A DNA stretch of 64,000 bases from Chitinophaga rhizosphaerae (GTDB taxonomy: Bacteria > Bacteroidota > Bacteroidia > Chitinophagales > Chitinophagaceae). Both the position numbers and the translations under genes were made by a program. This document shows, piece after piece, positions 1 through 7,832 of the stretch; the first letter of the stretch is position 1, and every line of letters begins with the position of its first letter. The stretch lies in the NCBI RefSeq assembly GCF_003958645.1, contig NZ_RXLO01000002.1, positions 558,001 through 622,000 of the forward strand, in the 5' to 3' direction. Under the pieces are notes generated by a model. The model was not told where the DNA came from. It ran no database searches and worked only from the letters and a program-made list of their open reading frames with translations.

Positions 1-59
1 AGAGGCAGAACAATATCGGGGGTTGGTTTGTATTAATGGTAACCAAAATTCAAACCCAC

Positions 60-767
60 ATGGAAATCAAGTCTTCCACCAAGTATTTTGCGGAAATGAT
101 CGGCACGTTCGCCCTGGTATTTTTTGGGTGCGGCGCGGCCGTGGTATCGGGGGTGAGCGCCTCCGGGCCTGCGGGTATCGGGTTGCTGGGGATCGCTTTC
201 GCTTTCGGGCTGGCGGTGCTCGTGATGTGTTACGCGATCGGGGGCATCTCGGGCTGCCATATCAATCCCGCCATTACCATCGCCATGCTGACCGCCGGCA
301 AGATCAAGGCGGCCGACGCGCTGGGGTACATCATCGCCCAATGCATCGGCGCAGTGATCGCCGCATGGGTGTTGTGGACCATCCAGAAAGGGCTTCCAGG
401 CTGGCAACTCGGCGAATGGGCCCTGGGCTCCAACGGCTGGGGCGAAGGGTACGGCGCAGGATATAACACCGCCTCGGCGTTCGTAGCCGAAGCAGTGCTC
501 ACCTTCCTGTTCCTGTTCGTGATCTTCGGCGCTACCGGCAAATGGGGCAACGGCACCACCGCCGGCGTCGCCATCGGTCTTACCCTCACCTGCATCCACC
601 TTTTCTGCATTCCCATCACGGGCACTTCCGTTAACCCCGCCCGCAGCCTCGGCCCCGCCATCTTCGCCGGCGGCAACGCCCTTTCGCAGCTCTGGCTCTT
701 CATCGCAGCCCCCATCGTTGGCGGCATCGCCGCGGCGCTCGTTTGGCGCGCGATGGACAAATCCTAA
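60..767 (+). CDS. aqpZ: Aquaporin Z-type water channel (MIP family)
   Basis: Inner-membrane channel of the major intrinsic protein family, expected to pass water and perhaps small neutral solutes. Both half-helix NPA motifs are visible: HINPAIT in the first repeat and SVNPARS in the second. The latter is followed by LGPAIF, as in AqpZ proteins. Hydrophobic segments fit six membrane helices, and about 235 residues is the usual length. An in-frame ATG at 36 would add eight polar residues. I prefer the ATG at 60 because family homology begins with the following KYFAEMIGTFALVFFG-like helix. It stands alone, followed by a cupin gene on the same strand about 100 bases on. Family certain; water versus glycerol selectivity is inferred from AqpZ-like spacing. 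Confidence 0.93.
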   Translation: MEIKSSTKYFAEMIGTFALVFFGCGAAVVSGVSASGPAGIGLLGIAFAFGLAVLVMCYAIGGISGCHINPAITIAMLTAGKIKAADALGYIIAQCIGAVIAAWVLWTIQKGLPGWQLGEWALGSNGWGEGYGAGYNTASAFVAEAVLTFLFLFVIFGATGKWGNGTTAGVAIGLTLTCIHLFCIPITGTSVNPARSLGPAIFAGGNALSQLWLFIAAPIVGGIAAALVWRAMDKS

Positions 768-865
768 GCATCATTACCCATATAATTAAGTATTACTACC
801 GGTGCGGCAAGGTTCTTGCCGCACTTATTTTTGCTGCCGTACAAAGACCTCAAAACCGCGCGATC

Positions 866-1438
866 ATGGTACGGCAGGGATCCGTTATTTACAACCCTTA
901 CAACCAGGAGCAGTTCACTTTTCTCCAAACACACGCCAGCACCGGCGGCGCTTACCTCCAGATCGCCGCTGTGGTAGGCCCCGGCGGTGAAACGGCTTGC
1001 GGCGCCCATCGCCACCGCCACCCGCTGCAGGAAGAAAAGTTCATCGTTCATTCCGGCAGCCTGTGGATGGAAGCCGGCAACACGTCGCGGTTGTACCACG
1101 CGGGCGACCAGGTAGTGATACCCCCCGGCACCGCGCATGCATGGCGCAACGGCAGTCTTACGGAGCCACTGCATTTCACTTACGAGATCGCACCCGCCAT
1201 GCAGTGGGAAAGTATTCTCGAAACATTATGGTCGTTATCACAGAAAGGCGCTTTCAACCGCAGGGGCATCCCCTGCTTCCTGCAACTGGCGGCTACCTTG
1301 CACCGGTATCCGGACCATTGCTACATGGCCGGCGTTCCGGTAACGCTGCAGAAATGGGCGTTCCGCCTGTTGGCAGTATTGGCGAAATGGCTGGGGTACC
1401 GGCCATTCCACAAGTATCGCGGAGTGGGAGGATTATGA
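866..1438 (+). CDS. Cupin-domain protein, function unknown
   Basis: Soluble 190-residue protein with one cupin barrel. The first metal-binding motif is visible as GAHRHRHPLQEEKF (His, His and Glu spaced as in cupin_2). The second is visible as GDQVVIPPGTAHAWRNG. The C-terminal third is helical and resembles no domain I recognise. The reading frame is open from 743, but the ATG at 866 gives a protein that begins just ahead of the barrel; the extra upstream residues look like translated intergenic sequence. A strong terminator hairpin lies about 100 bases downstream. Such proteins may be sugar-phosphate isomerases, dioxygenases or binding proteins; the sequence alone does not decide. Confidence 0.8.
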   Translation: MVRQGSVIYNPYNQEQFTFLQTHASTGGAYLQIAAVVGPGGETACGAHRHRHPLQEEKFIVHSGSLWMEAGNTSRLYHAGDQVVIPPGTAHAWRNGSLTEPLHFTYEIAPAMQWESILETLWSLSQKGAFNRRGIPCFLQLAATLHRYPDHCYMAGVPVTLQKWAFRLLAVLAKWLGYRPFHKYRGVGGL

Positions 1439-1541
1439 TGCAACCTGTTTTCAGTCGCACGATAAGTTTATTAAAGACGCTTCTATGAAGAGATGGTATG
1501 GCTGGAACGTGATCCGGTCTTATCAATGAAGCCGAAACAAG

Positions 1542-1570
1542 GCCGCGCTGTTTCCAGCGCGGCTCTTTTT
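1542..1570 (+). terminator. Intrinsic terminator after the cupin gene
   Basis: A perfect 9-bp GC-rich stem (GCCGCGCTG with CAGCGCGGC, four-base loop) is followed by TCTTTTT on the plus strand. It lies between the cupin gene and the convergent metE stop at 1578, so it may serve both. Confidence 0.85.
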
Positions 1571-1577
1571 ATCATCG

Positions 1578-3878
1578 TCAAATCGCTTCCTTCACACCGG
1601 CCCTCACCGCTTTCGCAGCTTCGACCATATTGCGGAGCGCGGCTTCCGTTTCGGGCCACCTCCGGGTTTTCAGGCCACAGTCCGGGTTCACCCAGATGTT
1701 GCGTGCCGGCAGATATTCGGCGGCCTTGCGCAGGAGAAATTCCATTTCGGCTACAGACGGCACCCGCGGCGAATGGATGTCGTACACACCGGGCCCGATC
1801 TCGTTCGGATATTTGAAATCCGCGAAAGCCTCCAGCAATTCCATTTGCGACCGCGACGTTTCGATCGTGATCACATCTGCGTCCATCTCCGCGATGTGGC
1901 GGATGATGTCGTTGAAATCGCTGTAGCACATGTGCGTGTGGATCTGTGTTCCGTCCTGCACGCCCGATGCGGAGACGCGGAAGGCGCGCACGGCCCAGTC
2001 GAGATACCGTTCCCGGTCGGCCTTGCGGATGGGCAACCCTTCCCGGATGGCGGGCTCGTCGATCTGGATGATGCCGATCCCCGCCTGCTCCAGCGCCACC
2101 ACTTCATCGCGGATCGCCAGGGCGATTTGTGCCGTGGTTTCGGAGCGGGGTTGATCGTCGCGGACGAACGACCATTGCAAAATGGTTACCGGCCCGGTCA
2201 GCATGCCTTTCATCGGCTGCGCGGTACACGATTGCGCGAACACCGACCAGCGAACGGTCATATCCTGCTCCCGGCTCACGTCACCGAAAATGACCGGCGG
2301 TTTTACGCAACGGCTGCCGTAGCTCTGTACCCAGCCGTGTTGCGTGAACGCGAATCCTTCGAGCTTTTCCCCGAAATATTCCACCATGTCGTTCCGTTCG
2401 AATTCGCCGTGTACCAGCACATCCAGCCCGATATCTTCCTGCAGCCGGATCGTTTCCCGGGTAGCGGATTCCAGCGATTCGTCGTATTGTGATTGTGTAA
2501 GATCGCCTTTCCTGAAAGCCGCCCTCAGCGCACGGATGTCCGCCGTTTGCGGGAACGAACCGATCGTGGTGGTGGGGTACATCGGCAGCCGGAACCTTTG
2601 CTGCTGCAATGTTTGACGATGCCCGAAACCGGACGACCGTTGCGCATCGCGCTCCGAAATGGCGGCCACGCGTGCTTTCACGGCGGGTTTGTGGATGCGG
2701 GTGGATGCGCTCCTCGCAGCGATCGCCGCTTCGTTGGCCGACAGCAGGGCATCTTCGCCGTGGAATATCCTGTCCAGCTCCCCCACTTCCTGCAGCTTCT
2801 GTTTGGCGAACGCCATCCAGGAGCGCAGCTCTTCATCCAGCTGCGTTTCCAACTCCAGGTCGGCCGGCGTGTGCAGCAGGGAGCACGACGGCGCTATCAT
2901 CACCCGGTCTTCCCCCAATTGGCCGACTGCCTTTTGAATGAACGGCAGCGAGCGGCGGTAATCGTTTTTCCAGATGTTCCTTCCATCGATCAAACCCAGC
3001 GACAACGACATTTTCGGCGATAGCAGGGGCAGGAGTTGTTCCAATTGCCCGGGGTCGCGCACCAGGTCGATGTGCAGGCAGCACACGGGCAGCGAAGCGG
3101 CCAGTTCCGCATTGTCGCGGAGCCCTTCGAAATAGGTCGTCACCATGGTACGGACGCCTTTGCAATGTTTCGCTATCTCCGTGTAGGCGTAACGGTAAGC
3201 ATCCGCCGCGCCTTCGGGGAGGTCGGTGGCGAGGAAGGGCTCGTCGAGCTGCACCCATGCAGCACCGCGGTCGCGCAGGCGTTGCAGCGCTTCGATGTAA
3301 ACGGGGAGCAGCCGGGGCAGCAGGCTGAGGCGGTGGAACCCGGGTTCTTTTTCCTTGCCGAGCAGCAGGTAAGACACGGGGCCGATCAGCACGGGTTTCG
3401 GCGTGGCGGTCAGCTGGTGCTTCGCAGCGTCGAAGGCGTTGAACACTTTGTTGGAGAAGAGCCGGAACGACTGGTCTTTGCGGAATTCCGGCACAATGTA
3501 ATGATAGTTCGTGTCGAACCACTTGGTCATTTCCATGGCGGTGAGATCGAGGCCGTGGTCCTGGCATCCGCGTGCCATGGCGAATGCGAGGTCGGTTTCG
3601 GTGTTCTGCGGCACGTCTGTGACCACGGGCGCGTACCGGTCGGGGATGGCGCCGACGAGGAGCGACATGTCGAGCACATGATCATAGTAACTGAAATCGT
3701 TGCAGGGGATGAGGTCCATCCCTGCGGCTTGTTGCAGGCGCCATTGTTCTTCCTGGAGGCGTTGTGCGGTGACGGTCAGTTCCTGGCGGCCGATGCGGCC
3801 TTGCCAGTAAGCTTCGCAAGCTTTCTTGAGCTGGCGTTGGGCTCCCATGCGCGGGTAGCCGAGGGTGTGTTTCAGCAT
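1578..3878 (-). CDS. metE: Cobalamin-independent methionine synthase
   Basis: Transfers the methyl group of 5-methyltetrahydropteroyl-polyglutamate to homocysteine, the last step of methionine synthesis, without B12. At 766 residues it has the normal MetE length with two fused (beta/alpha)8 barrels. The C-terminal barrel shows the expected zinc-site motifs: HTHMCYSDF (His and Cys) and NPDCGLKTR (Cys), with IETSRS between. The N-terminal sequence begins with YPRMGAQRQLKKA, typical of the family. The gene stands alone on the minus strand. Its leader carries a cobalamin riboswitch, so synthesis should be repressed when B12 is available, which fits the presence of a B12-dependent alternative elsewhere in the genome (inferred). 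Confidence 0.97.
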   Translation of the reverse strand: MLKHTLGYPRMGAQRQLKKACEAYWQGRIGRQELTVTAQRLQEEQWRLQQAAGMDLIPCNDFSYYDHVLDMSLLVGAIPDRYAPVVTDVPQNTETDLAFAMARGCQDHGLDLTAMEMTKWFDTNYHYIVPEFRKDQSFRLFSNKVFNAFDAAKHQLTATPKPVLIGPVSYLLLGKEKEPGFHRLSLLPRLLPVYIEALQRLRDRGAAWVQLDEPFLATDLPEGAADAYRYAYTEIAKHCKGVRTMVTTYFEGLRDNAELAASLPVCCLHIDLVRDPGQLEQLLPLLSPKMSLSLGLIDGRNIWKNDYRRSLPFIQKAVGQLGEDRVMIAPSCSLLHTPADLELETQLDEELRSWMAFAKQKLQEVGELDRIFHGEDALLSANEAAIAARSASTRIHKPAVKARVAAISERDAQRSSGFGHRQTLQQQRFRLPMYPTTTIGSFPQTADIRALRAAFRKGDLTQSQYDESLESATRETIRLQEDIGLDVLVHGEFERNDMVEYFGEKLEGFAFTQHGWVQSYGSRCVKPPVIFGDVSREQDMTVRWSVFAQSCTAQPMKGMLTGPVTILQWSFVRDDQPRSETTAQIALAIRDEVVALEQAGIGIIQIDEPAIREGLPIRKADRERYLDWAVRAFRVSASGVQDGTQIHTHMCYSDFNDIIRHIAEMDADVITIETSRSQMELLEAFADFKYPNEIGPGVYDIHSPRVPSVAEMEFLLRKAAEYLPARNIWVNPDCGLKTRRWPETEAALRNMVEAAKAVRAGVKEAI

Positions 3879-4516
3879 AGCAAAAACGTTTTTAAGACAT
3901 TAATGTGGATTAATGCTCCTTACGGTTTTCGTACGCTTTCAGGAAATGTGAGTAGGCATGGAACGGCGGGGCATATGTTGCCCATGACGGTCCCGACCAT
4001 TGCTTCAAATCGCGAAAGCAAGATCTTTCATAGCGGGCAAGTATCCTGGCTTGTAACATTACCGCCGTTCTTCTCATCCTGTTCAGGTCAGGACAATGAA
4101 CGCCTTGGGCGGTAACTCTGGCAGTTACTTACAGTTGCGCGACAGCCCGTGATTTGCACACGGTTCCTTTTTAAATCCGGCTTTCGCCGGCTACCACGCT
4201 ATGGAAAATATGAATTGGGTAAAGAACTCGGGCCCAAAGATAGGAATGTCCGCATTCAAAACCTATCCGGCAGGCTTGTTAATGCGCATTAACCAATGAA
4301 AACTTTGGCACAGTATATGCAAAGTTGGGTCTGACCGGCTTATACCTAGTAGATTGAATATTATCGGAAAGCCATATAAAAGATTCAGACGTATACCTGT
4401 ATACTCGCCTCTATTTTTATTGAAACTTCCATTTTAGCAGCATATAATAAAACGTACCGCGTGCGCGGCAGGCCGTCGTATGCCTGTGCTGCAATGGATT
4501 CAACAGTGACCCGTAT
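3879..4516. other. Intergenic region: metE leader and receiver-gene promoter
   Basis: This 638-bp gap separates the divergent genes metE and the receiver gene at 4517. It holds the riboswitch (4030-4202) and its expression platform. The remaining 300 bases up to 4516 are AT-rich. I see no further gene in them. Confidence 0.7.
4030..4202 (-). promoter_or_regulatory. Cobalamin riboswitch in the metE leader
   Basis: Read on the minus strand, the leader carries the core of the cobalamin aptamer: GGAACCGTGTGCAAATCAC, then GGGCTGTCGCGCAACTGTAA, and near the 3' end GCCAGGATACTTGCCCGC. The outer P1 helix can close perfectly (ATAGCG at the 5' end with CGCTAT at the 3' end). About 150 bases separate the aptamer from the metE start. 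They hold further hairpins, for example the 7-bp CATTAAT/ATTAATG stem at 3898-3915, which may form the expression platform. Control of metE by this element is well known in other bacteria. Ligand subtype (adenosyl- versus methyl-/aquocobalamin) is not decided here. Confidence 0.93.
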
Positions 4517-4882
4517 ATGAAAAGGATATTGGTAATTGAAGACGATTTATTAATGATCCATGTCGTAGAGCTGATCATTAAGAAGGAAGGACACCTTGCA
4601 GATCTGGCATACAACGGAAAAGAAGCGGCCATGTTATTGGGTTCGTATGATTACGACCTGGTGATCGCCGATCTGAAGTTGCCTTTCCCCGATTTAGATG
4701 AACTTTCAGCGCAATTGCGTGCCCAGCGAGGGCGGCGCGGTTTGCCTGTTATCATGATACTGCCCGCCTCTTTCGTTATGGACAGTATTTCTTCCTGGTT
4801 CGGCATGGAAGCGGAAGAAATCATAATAAGGCCTTTCAGTCCACTCGAGTTGACCACAAAAATCCAGGCGTTACTGAACTGA
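4517..4882 (+). CDS. Stand-alone response-regulator receiver domain, atypical
   Basis: A 121-residue CheY-like receiver with no output domain. The acidic pocket (Asp9, Asp10) and the phospho-acceptor Asp52 (LVIADLKLPF) are present. Two usually conserved residues differ. The Thr/Ser after beta-4 is missing (sequence IMILPAS), and the Lys after beta-5 is Arg105 (IIIRPFSP). The protein may therefore be phosphorylated but signal differently, or act as a phosphate sink or binding partner; that is inference. No kinase gene adjoins it, and the neighbours are metE (divergent) and a small unknown gene downstream. Confidence 0.85.
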   Translation: MKRILVIEDDLLMIHVVELIIKKEGHLADLAYNGKEAAMLLGSYDYDLVIADLKLPFPDLDELSAQLRAQRGRRGLPVIMILPASFVMDSISSWFGMEAEEIIIRPFSPLELTTKIQALLN

Positions 4883-4934
4883 TGCGCCTCTTCTTTCCTC
4901 ACCCGGCACTCCGGTCACGGCTCCCCCCAGCAGG

Positions 4935-4950
4935 TGACCGGCGCCGGTCA
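4935..4950. repeat. 16-bp perfect palindrome downstream of the receiver gene
   Basis: TGACCGGCGCCGGTCA reads the same on both strands. It lies 53 bases after the receiver gene stop and about 105 bases before the next start. There is no T-run, so it is either a weak transcript hairpin or a dimer-binding site. Confidence 0.4.
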
Positions 4951-5054
4951 GGAAATCCCCCCACTTCATCTGCATACACCAATAACAGATTTACCAGGAA
5001 CCCCGTGCCGCCCGGCATAAGGTATTTATACCCGGAATGGCGGATATTTGCCCC

Positions 5055-5273
5055 ATGGAAATTTTTACCATTTCGGTGGACGGGCGCCGCTTTGAAGTGA
5101 AGCCTTTCGTGAAAGGCTACGGCATGGCGTTTCATGTGGATACGGGCGACGGGCTGGTGATCTTTGAGCTGGACGAGGAAGACGGCCTCCGCGCCATCTC
5201 CCAGGGCCCTACCCCGCCGGATTCCGCGCTGGTAGGCCGCATCGCCGATGCGATCGTGGCGCACTTCGGATAA
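5055..5273 (+). CDS. Small conserved-type protein of unknown function
   Basis: A 72-residue acidic, soluble protein with no signal peptide or membrane helix. The sequence (MEIFTISVDGRRFEVKPF...) alternates as a beta-sheet protein and ends in a short helix. Codon usage matches the neighbouring genes and the frame is clean, which supports a real gene. An upstream in-frame ATG at 5037 exists. I chose 5055 because a near-consensus -7 box (GATATTTG) sits just before it and the protein then starts with its first strand. It lies 44 bases before the umuC start and could share regulation, but umuC also has its own promoter-like element. I do not recognise the family. Confidence 0.6.
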   Translation: MEIFTISVDGRRFEVKPFVKGYGMAFHVDTGDGLVIFELDEEDGLRAISQGPTPPDSALVGRIADAIVAHFG

Positions 5274-5286
5274 TTGGCCAATATTT

Positions 5287-5313
5287 TTAGCTATATTTGC
5301 TAATAAAATTAGC
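5287..5313 (+). promoter_or_regulatory. Promoter with overlapping inverted repeats before umuC
   Basis: A Bacteroidota -7 box, TATATTTG (5292-5299), lies between arms of an inverted repeat: TTAGC (5287-5291) and GCTAA (5299-5303). A second TTAGC at 5309-5313 makes another inverted pair with the middle arm. The umuC ATG follows at 5317. A repressor bound here would block the promoter, which fits a damage-inducible operon. The binding protein is unknown. Confidence 0.6.
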
Positions 5314-5316
5314 ATT

Positions 5317-6579
5317 ATGATCGCCCTGGTTGACTGCAACAATTTTTACGTAAGCTGCGAAAGGCTCTTCCACCCGGCCGTCCTTCACAGGCCGGTGGTG
5401 GTGCTCAGCAATAACGACGGCTGCGTGATTTCCCGCTCCGAAGAAGCCAAAGCCCTCGGCATCCGCATGGGCGCGCCGGCATTCTTCATGGAGGCGCTGC
5501 TGGAACGGCACCAGGTCGCGGTCTTTTCCTCGAACTACACCTTGTACGGCAGCCTCTCGCAGCGCGTAATGCAGGTGCTGGCGGGCTTCGTGGCGGAGAT
5601 GGAGGTCTACAGTATCGACGAAGCCTTCCTCGACGTCACCGGCCATGCTTCCCCCGCCACACTGGCCGCGGCCATCCGCACAGGGGTACTGCACCACGTC
5701 GGGATGCCCGTTTCCGTTGGCGTGGCGCCCACCAAAACCCTCGCCAAGATGGCCAACCGGACCGTCAAAAAATCCAGATTACCCGAAGGCTTCCTTGTGC
5801 TCGACACCCCCGAAAAAACCACGGCCGTCCTCGCCGCCACGCAAGTGGAAGACATCTGGGGCATCGGGGCGCAATATGCCGCCATGCTCCACCAGAAAGG
5901 GTTCCACACAGCGCTCGACCTCTCCCGCGTGCCCGATGATTTTGCGCGGCGGGAACTGACCGTCCTGGGCCTGCGGCTGGTTCATGAGCTCCGCGGCATT
6001 CCGAACATCGGGCTGGAGGAGTCGGCGCCGGCGAAAAAAGCGGTTTGCGTGGCGCGCTCGTTCGGTCAGCTGCTCACCGAAAAGGACGATATCCGCGAAG
6101 CCCTCGGCAACTACGCCGCCGTAGCTGCGCAGAAACTGCGGGCACAGGGCTCGCGGGCCAGCATCATACAGGTGTTTGTTCAAACGAATAATTTCCGCGG
6201 GCAAGACGCGCAATACCACCGCTCCGTGAACCTCCGCCTGCCAGTGCCCGCCAGCAGCACGCGGGAGCTCATCCGCCAGGCGCTCCTGGGGCTCGACCGC
6301 ATCTTCAAGCCCGGATATAATTACAAGAAAACCGGCATCATCGCGATGGACCTTGTGCCCGATTCGCAGGTGCAGGAAAACATCTTCGAAGCCACCGACC
6401 ACGAAAAGGAACGCAAGCTCATGCAGGCGCTCGACGGGATCACGCGGCACTTCGCCGGCAAACCGGTGCTGCGTTTCGCGGTGCAGGGAGGAGACAGGAA
6501 ATGGGCGCTGCGGCAGGAGCGGCTTTCGCCATGCTACACTACGCGCCTGGAGGAAATCATCAAAGCAAAAGCGGAATAA
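5317..6579 (+). CDS. umuC: Y-family DNA polymerase V catalytic subunit (UmuC-like)
   Basis: Translesion DNA polymerase of 420 residues, the length of UmuC. Asp6 (MIALVDCNNFYVSC) and Asp101-Glu102 (YSIDEAFLDV) form the metal site of the palm. VGVAPTKTLAKMANR follows as in the family. The little-finger end reads RLSPCYTTRLEEI. The frame is open from 5248, but homology begins at 5317, just after the promoter box. No umuD is adjacent; UmuC of Bacteroidota normally works with a UmuD-type S24 peptidase, which would have to be encoded elsewhere. The stop overlaps the next start by one base (TAATG), so the three genes to 7818 look translationally coupled and probably answer DNA damage. Confidence 0.95.
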   Translation: MIALVDCNNFYVSCERLFHPAVLHRPVVVLSNNDGCVISRSEEAKALGIRMGAPAFFMEALLERHQVAVFSSNYTLYGSLSQRVMQVLAGFVAEMEVYSIDEAFLDVTGHASPATLAAAIRTGVLHHVGMPVSVGVAPTKTLAKMANRTVKKSRLPEGFLVLDTPEKTTAVLAATQVEDIWGIGAQYAAMLHQKGFHTALDLSRVPDDFARRELTVLGLRLVHELRGIPNIGLEESAPAKKAVCVARSFGQLLTEKDDIREALGNYAAVAAQKLRAQGSRASIIQVFVQTNNFRGQDAQYHRSVNLRLPVPASSTRELIRQALLGLDRIFKPGYNYKKTGIIAMDLVPDSQVQENIFEATDHEKERKLMQALDGITRHFAGKPVLRFAVQGGDRKWALRQERLSPCYTTRLEEIIKAKAE

Positions 6580-7064
6580 TGCACAACCCGCTCGCCATAT
6601 TACGGCCCGCCGTGCTGGAAGGGCTCCTGGCAGCGGGGCACCGATGGTTCGTACGCCAGCAATATCCCCGCGGCATGCACCCTTCGCTGAAGGCAGCATT
6701 CCTCATTTCGGCCTACAGGAATATCGGAGAGGCGCGGGCGCATTTCGAAGCCATCGCCGACGATCCGCAGCGGCGCGTATATGATGGGAACGACGCGGCC
6801 GACCGGGAACGCCTTTTCGCAGCCGCCGCACAACCCGACGGATACGCCATCTACGTGGGCCTGCTCGCCAAACGCAAATGGAGCCCCGATCCCGCAACAG
6901 GAGCGGCTATCAAACAGTACGTCCGCGCACATACCAACTGGAAGCCCGATCGGAAGGAAAACCTCCACGTATCGCTGTTCATCCAGTTTGGCGAACTTTT
7001 CCTTACTTTGAAAACGAAACAGGAAGAAATCAAAATACCCTTCTCCGACATCGAAAAAACCTGA
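6579..7064 (+). CDS. Unknown protein in the umuC-SRAP operon
   Basis: A 161-residue soluble protein I do not recognise. Its start overlaps the umuC stop by one base, and it ends 4 bases before the SRAP gene, so it is surely co-expressed with two DNA-damage proteins. The first half is helical with aromatic and basic residues (AGHRWFVRQQYPRGMHPS). The middle holds YDGNDAADRERLF, and the last 40 residues look like beta strands (LHVSLFIQFGELFLTLKTK). There are no cysteine pairs, signal peptide or membrane helix. Codon usage is as in the neighbours. By context it may be an accessory factor for translesion synthesis or abasic-site handling; this is inference from position only. Confidence 0.75.
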   Translation: MHNPLAILRPAVLEGLLAAGHRWFVRQQYPRGMHPSLKAAFLISAYRNIGEARAHFEAIADDPQRRVYDGNDAADRERLFAAAAQPDGYAIYVGLLAKRKWSPDPATGAAIKQYVRAHTNWKPDRKENLHVSLFIQFGELFLTLKTKQEEIKIPFSDIEKT

Positions 7065-7068
7065 TCCC

Positions 7069-7818
7069 ATGTGTTACGACCTTTCCTTCTCCGCCAGCAT
7101 CGCCTCCGTGTTCGACTATCTGCCCGAACTCAAAGATATGGGCCAGCTGGACCTTCACTTCGAGCCCACTTTCCACAAAGTGGCGCAAGCGTACCCCAAA
7201 TGGCCGGTGGTAATGCAGGATAATGGAGAATTCAAGCTCAAAAGGTTCGAATGGGGCGTGATCCCCAACTACATGAAAACACCGGAAGAAGTGAAGAAGG
7301 GAAGGAAATGGATGGTAAACGCCCGTTCCGAAAAAGTGCTCGACACCAAGGCCTACTGGAACCGCATCCGCAAAAACCGCTGCCTGGTCCCCGCCACCGG
7401 CTTCTTCGAACACCGCGAAGTGCCCGGGTGGAAAAATAAGATCCCCTATTACATCCACGTCAAAGACCGCGACATCTTCTTCATCGCCGGCCTCTACGCC
7501 TGGTCGCACTTCCCCGATCCCGAAACCGGCGAAATCCCCGGCACCTTCACGCTCATCACCCGCGAAGCCAACGATGTCATGAAACGCATCCACAACGGCG
7601 GCGACAACGCCGGCCGCATGCCGCTCATCCTCCCCCGCGAACTGGAAAAGGAATGGCTGCGCCCCGACCTGACGGATGAAGGCATCAAATCCATCCTGTC
7701 ATACTCCATCCCCTCCGACGAGCTGGCGTACTGGACCGTGAACTCCGTCCGCAAAGCGAAGCCCGACGACGAGTCCGTGATCGCCGAAACCACCTGGGCC
7801 GATCTGCCCGCTTTGTAA
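7069..7818 (+). CDS. SRAP-domain abasic-site protein (YedK/HMCES family)
   Basis: SOS-response-associated peptidase fold. Family members form a covalent thiazolidine link from Cys2 to abasic sites in single-stranded DNA and so shield them. All expected residues are seen: Cys2 after the initiator Met, Asn84-Arg86-Glu88 in VNARSEKV, Glu114 in ATGFFEHRE, and His175 in RIHNGGDNAGRMPLIL. The length of 249 is somewhat above E. coli YedK, with a longer insert beside the active-site His. It is the third gene of the umuC operon, which supports a role in damage tolerance. Its stop lies 14 bases from the convergent histidine kinase stop. Confidence 0.95.
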   Translation: MCYDLSFSASIASVFDYLPELKDMGQLDLHFEPTFHKVAQAYPKWPVVMQDNGEFKLKRFEWGVIPNYMKTPEEVKKGRKWMVNARSEKVLDTKAYWNRIRKNRCLVPATGFFEHREVPGWKNKIPYYIHVKDRDIFFIAGLYAWSHFPDPETGEIPGTFTLITREANDVMKRIHNGGDNAGRMPLILPRELEKEWLRPDLTDEGIKSILSYSIPSDELAYWTVNSVRKAKPDDESVIAETTWADLPAL

Positions 7819-7832
7819 TTTTCATTGGGAAA

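Noticed and set aside
36-59. Upstream ATG for the aquaporin
   Set aside because: It adds eight polar residues ahead of the first conserved helix. It remains possible, but the ATG at 60 fits the family better.
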